A DNA stretch of 64,000 nucleotides from Pseudooceanicola nitratireducens (GTDB lineage Bacteria; Pseudomonadota; Alphaproteobacteria; Rhodobacterales; Rhodobacteraceae). This document shows, one piece after another, positions 61,237 to 64,000 of this stretch. The stretch lies in assembly GCF_900109195.1 (NCBI RefSeq), contig NZ_FNZG01000004.1:248001-312000 (forward strand), given 5' to 3'. The position numbers and the translations under genes were made by a program. The first letter of the stretch is position 1. Each line of letters starts with the position of its first letter. Below the pieces are notes generated by a model, which saw only the letters and a program-made list of their open reading frames with translations, was not told the origin of the DNA and did not search any database.

Positions 61237-62898
61237 CCCCCTCACGATCAACGCGGGGCCATCGGCCAGCCAAGATCGGGCGACGAGCTGCAAGGTGCGG
61301 CAGCGGACTGTAACTCCGCCGGGGAGACCCATGCCTGGTTCGATTCCAGGGTCGCCCACCATCCCGCACTTTAGGGATGAAAAATCCGCTAACACCTTGA
61401 AAGGAAAGGTGGTTTCAGCGGTTCGATAACCCTCATTCCTGCTATACCTTAGTGGCTCAGCAAAGGCCAGTTTGAGCACCGTCCTCTTGAGGGCGAAGTT
61501 ACCATTTTTATAAATATTCCAAGGGCTTGCCAGAAACGTCATGGCCGGTTCGATAAATTCGCTCAGGCGTACTTCGCTCGGCACCGCCGACTCGGCCCGT
61601 TCTGCCAGTCTGATTTTCTCGCGTTCCAGCTCTTCGATACGCTTTTCATACGCCCCGATCACGGACGGGCTGGACGAGTTCATGATACGGTCGAGCAGAT
61701 TATCGATCTGCTTGCTGGTGTCATTTAACTGTGCTTCCAGAGCTTTCTGCGCCCCAAGGGCGTCAGCGCGGCGCATCTCCCAGATATCGGTGAAGATCGC
61801 CTTCGCGAGCTTGAAGAGCTGCGCAGCGGGTTGCAGGCTACGCAGGAGAGCTTCTGCCCCTTCCTCGATATCGGCGCGGCGGATCGACTTGCGCTTGGAG
61901 TCGCAACTCGGCGTGTCGCACAGATAGTAAGGATAGAGCTGATTGCGGCCCTTCGACCAGCAAGAGGTCATCGGCTCCCCACAATCATCGCACAGGACGA
62001 ATCCACGCAGCGGGAAGTCCTGATTGATATCTTTGCGGGCTGGCGCGTTCAGCGTGCCTTTGAGACGCGCCTGGATACGTTCGTAGGTCGAGAAGCTGAT
62101 TAGGGCCTCATGATGCCCTTTGCGCAGGGTTACGCCCCAATTCGGCGCTTCCACGCAACCAGCGTAGACGGAGCGCTCCAGCATGTCGCGCACCTTCGTG
62201 GGGTGGACGTAGCCGCTCTTGCCGCTCTTCGGGAAGTCTGGCTTGCCCTCAAGGAAGCGCTTTACTTCGACTTGGGAGGTGAAGCGTCCATCGGCGAATC
62301 CTTCCAGCGCCTCGCGGATGATGGAGGCGATTGGCTCGTTCGGCACGAGAATCTTCCCATGCGCAGCAACGCGCTCGTATTTGTAGCCGATTGGCGGATG
62401 AAAGACGTAGTAGCCCTTCTCAACGCGGGCGGTCATCTTCTGGATGACCTGACGGCGGTTTTGTTCGCGCTCAAGCTGGCCTTGTGCGGCGATCACAGTT
62501 TCAACGAACAGCCCTTCGGGCGTGTCTTCGAATGTGAAGTTCAGGCATTCGACCCGCGCCCCGCGCTGCGCGAATTCGCGGCGAAGCTTGAGGTGGAATT
62601 CAGTATGGCGGGCGAAACGCTTCGGATCATCGAAGATGACCACGTAATTGTCTTCGTTCTTCGCGTCGAGATAGGCCAGCATGGCGCGCATGCCTGGGCG
62701 CTTCATGAAGTCCACGCCGCCAGTGATGTCATCAGGGAAGACCATCTCGACTTCGTAGCCGCGATCTTGCGCATACTTGCGGCAGCGGTGTTCCTGACTT
62801 TCAAGGCCGTGGCCTTGGGTCTTTTGCTTCTTGTCCGAGACGCGGCAATAGATCAGCGCCTTGGTCTGCGTGTCCGATCTTGTTCCTACATGATTCAT
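61234..62898 (-). CDS. large serine recombinase (site-specific integrase)
   Basis: The 554-residue protein has an N-terminal resolvase/invertase catalytic domain with nucleophile S21 in YCRVSDKKQ and QGQLEREQNRRQ. The Recombinase domain follows (about 165-285), then a zinc ribbon (C303, C306, C327, C332) and a coiled coil (about 365-440). This is the standard layout of phage-type serine integrases. Residues about 513-541 are encoded by the antisense of tRNA-Tyr (GDPGIEPGMGLPGG), and the stop lies in the tRNA promoter. The protein end is therefore supplied by the host attachment site. Confidence 0.92.
   Translation of the reverse strand: MNHVGTRSDTQTKALIYCRVSDKKQKTQGHGLESQEHRCRKYAQDRGYEVEMVFPDDITGGVDFMKRPGMRAMLAYLDAKNEDNYVVIFDDPKRFARHTEFHLKLRREFAQRGARVECLNFTFEDTPEGLFVETVIAAQGQLEREQNRRQVIQKMTARVEKGYYVFHPPIGYKYERVAAHGKILVPNEPIASIIREALEGFADGRFTSQVEVKRFLEGKPDFPKSGKSGYVHPTKVRDMLERSVYAGCVEAPNWGVTLRKGHHEALISFSTYERIQARLKGTLNAPARKDINQDFPLRGFVLCDDCGEPMTSCWSKGRNQLYPYYLCDTPSCDSKRKSIRRADIEEGAEALLRSLQPAAQLFKLAKAIFTDIWEMRRADALGAQKALEAQLNDTSKQIDNLLDRIMNSSSPSVIGAYEKRIEELEREKIRLAERAESAVPSEVRLSEFIEPAMTFLASPWNIYKNGNFALKRTVLKLAFAEPLRYSRNEGYRTAETTFPFKVLADFSSLKCGMVGDPGIEPGMGLPGGVTVRCRTLQLVARSWLADGPALIVRG
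61278..61361 (+). tRNA. tRNA-Tyr (anticodon GTA)
   Basis: This 84-base class II tRNA has encoded CCA. Acceptor GGGCGAC pairs with GTCGCCC. The D stem is GCTG/CAGC. The anticodon stem is GCGGA/TCCGC with loop CTGTAAC (anticodon GTA). The long variable arm is CGGGGAGACCCATG and the T arm is CCTGG-TTCGATT-CCAGG. The gene is intact and is the integration target of the adjacent element. Confidence 0.95.
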
Positions 62899-62925
62899 GA
62901 CTCCTCCTTCTCTTCGCGAGGCCGT

Positions 62926-63276
62926 CTACTCAGCCGCGCACAGGTTGAACTGTTCTCTCAGGGTGATGTCTGGCGAGCTTAGCACACCTTGGCCGCAAGC
63001 GGCAGAGTCATCCTGAGTTTCCTCATGTTTTCCACAGGCTTGGCTTGAATCCACGTTGGCAAACTCATAAGCAAAACCAGCGTCATAAAACGCATGTCCT
63101 ATCGTGAACAGCATCTCGATCAGTTGATCTTTATGATCATCGCTGATCGTCTGATCATCGAAGAATGCGCGGTAGCGTTCGTAATCGATCCGAAAGCTGG
63201 ATTTGCCGTTGTTTTTGAGGGCAATCCCAAGAGCGCTGGCCAAATCCGGCGCATTTTCAAAACCATTCGTACTCAT
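62926..63276 (-). CDS. small protein upstream of the recombinase
   Basis: This 116-residue protein of unknown family opens with MSTNGFENAPDLASALGIAL and is mostly helical and acidic (YRAFFDDQTISDDHKDQLIE), ending in a polar Cys-containing tail. The ATG at 63276 has AGGTG upstream. The same frame stays open to an ATG at 63522 with a basic N-terminal extension (MPRKRTRAAKQ), giving 198 residues; I favour the short form. The gene ends 27 bases before the recombinase ATG, so the two are probably co-transcribed. It could act as a recombination accessory factor (inference). Confidence 0.6.
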   Translation of the reverse strand: MSTNGFENAPDLASALGIALKNNGKSSFRIDYERYRAFFDDQTISDDHKDQLIEMLFTIGHAFYDAGFAYEFANVDSSQACGKHEETQDDSAACGQGVLSSPDITLREQFNLCAAE

Positions 63277-63638
63277 CAAAACACCTGCCCATCTGCGCAT
63301 AGGCGCGATAGGACGCACAGGGGCGTCAGTTAAACATTGCCCCTGATGCTCTTCAGCCGATCTGTTGAGATGTTGGTCCTGAGTGTTGTCAACCTCGGGA
63401 CGCTTAGACAAAGAGCGTGGCTCTTTGAATTCTTTATCTTCTTTTAGCTTAGCATAATTTATGCGCTTCCCGCAAACTTGCGGTGAGACTTGCTTCGCAG
63501 CGCGTGTTCGTTTTCTCGGCATTGATCTTCCCATCATCGTTGTTCGATGATGAAAACTTGGCCATCCAAGGCATTGCCGTTTGACGCTGGCCGCGATGCG
63601 CGGCAGCGACAAATCGGAAACGGATGCGAAGCGATTAC
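63277..63638. other. 362-base region inside the element with small palindromes
   Basis: No independent gene is certain here; an in-frame upstream extension of the 62926 gene would cover part of it. GCATAA-T-TTATGC (63452-63464) and CGCAA-AC-TTGCG (63471-63482) are two adjacent palindromes that could be regulator or excisionase sites. Confidence 0.4.
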
Positions 63639-64000
63639 TCACATCATGTCGTGGTCCGGCAGGTAGTAGGCCTCGCCGTGCGTGGTAACGTACCAAAGGG
63701 GTCGCGTGCCCCTTAGGTTCACATAGCGATCTGCGATCTGCTCCTTTGATCCCGCCGAACCGAGTGGTCTTTTCTTGAGCCGCGCAATGAAGTGTGCCGC
63801 GTCGCGTCGGCGTGCATCATGGGAGCCATAGAACACTCGGTGCTGTGAAAATATGTAGGCGGCGCGGTTGACGAAACTGAAAGAGTTCAGAGGCGCAAGC
63901 GAACGGCGTTCGAAAAACATGGCTAGCGCAGCGTGGTCGTACTGCATGCCTTCCCTGAATTCGGCGGCGAAGGGACATTCGGCGCAGGTATCGCGATCAG
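63639..64000 (-). CDS. hypothetical protein of the element, 5' end outside the window
   Basis: The reading frame ending at 63639 is open to the right edge, so the gene may start beyond the window. An internal Met at 63947 would give 102 residues. Upstream of it the frame reads DRDTCAECPFAAEF, containing a CxxC that could be part of a zinc-binding motif, which argues for the longer form. The C-terminal part (YVNLRGTRPLWYVTTHGEAY) is basic and aromatic. The family is not recognised. Confidence 0.5.
   Translation of the reverse strand, partial: DRDTCAECPFAAEFREGMQYDHAALAMFFERRSLAPLNSFSFVNRAAYIFSQHRVFYGSHDARRRDAAHFIARLKKRPLGSAGSKEQIADRYVNLRGTRPLWYVTTHGEAYYLPDHDMM

Larger units (their letters stand above)
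61362..64000. mobile_element. left part of an integrated element at tRNA-Tyr (runs off the window)
   Basis: The serine recombinase gene abuts and overlaps tRNA-Tyr, followed by small unrecognised minus-strand genes. The stretch 62900-63560 is AT-richer than the core genome (for example AATTCTTTATCTTCTTTTAGC near 63428). The left boundary should lie in or just after the tRNA; the right end and the second attachment site are outside the window. It could be a prophage, an integrative conjugative element or a genomic island. Confidence 0.75.

Noticed and set aside
61278-61361. The GDPGIEPGMGLPGG tail of the recombinase as a conserved protein domain
   Set aside because: It is simply the translated antisense of tRNA-Tyr. 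Similar tails appear wherever a frame runs through a tRNA on the other strand.

Overview
The window is a GC-rich chromosomal segment from an alphaproteobacterium, most likely a marine Rhodobacteraceae (Roseobacter-group) species. The evidence is the conserved order DUF177-rpmF-plsX-fabH-ihfA-merR, the order argS-SPOR-nagZ-scpA-scpB, a single-cysteine DksA, a protein with a VPLPA-type C-terminal sorting signal, an Entner-Doudoroff edd-eda pair and the split hisB/hisH/hisA/hisF/hisE layout. No rRNA and no CRISPR array were seen. Three tRNA genes are present: Gly-CCC, Pro-GGG and Tyr-GTA.

Layout. 1-7.1 kb: the start of a PQQ-type sugar dehydrogenase, diverging from a complete Liv-type ABC importer operon (binding protein, two ATPases, an unrecognised secreted Cys-containing protein, two permeases) that ends in an aminotransferase. 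7.1-16.7 kb: PpiD-like periplasmic chaperone, RACo-like ferredoxin/ASKHA protein, a surface solenoid with a VPLPA tail, tRNA-Gly, an AbrB-type membrane protein, Uup and OlsB. 16.9-22.2 kb: bamE diverging from the ribosomal-protein/fatty-acid operon, then ihfA, a MerR protein and tRNA-Pro. 22.3-27.2 kb: STAS-like protein, a thiolase-fold protein lacking its usual cysteine paired with a DUF35 protein, a long dCTP deaminase and an MFS carrier. 27.2-36.5 kb: scpB-scpA-nagZ-SPOR-argS, a CPA1 antiporter, dgt and an A-type Fe-S carrier.

36.5-39.7 kb holds the most unusual locus. A 215-residue protein consists of a short basic leader followed by ten copies of a 20-residue repeat (consensus GDAxxMFASGSAP). 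It is followed in the same direction by a 368-residue protein of unknown function and, with a 4-base overlap, by an EamA-type membrane exporter. This resembles the logic of a multi-core peptide system, but that reading is inference.

39.7-52 kb: xthA, an FAD monooxygenase, dksA, a MoxR ATPase and its probable VWA partner separated by a GNAT, a DUF2927 lipoprotein and a 55-residue membrane peptide, then OsmC, an M48 protease, a luciferase-like oxidoreductase, an orphan PIN protein and an RlmI-like methyltransferase. 52-59.4 kb: edd-eda behind a promoter overlapped by a LacI/GntR-like palindrome, then the histidine genes. 59.4-61.1 kb: a CoA-binding protein, a possible small RNA and rlmB.

61.2-64 kb is the left end of an integrated element that runs off the window. 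A large serine recombinase is read toward tRNA-Tyr, and its last ~40 codons are the antisense of that tRNA. Two dispersed intergenic repeat families were found by comparing gaps: a modular palindrome family (7.13, 49.9 and 51.98 kb) and a short CTTGCCAAAAATA-type element (15.86, 47.17 and 55.5 kb, plus weaker forms).
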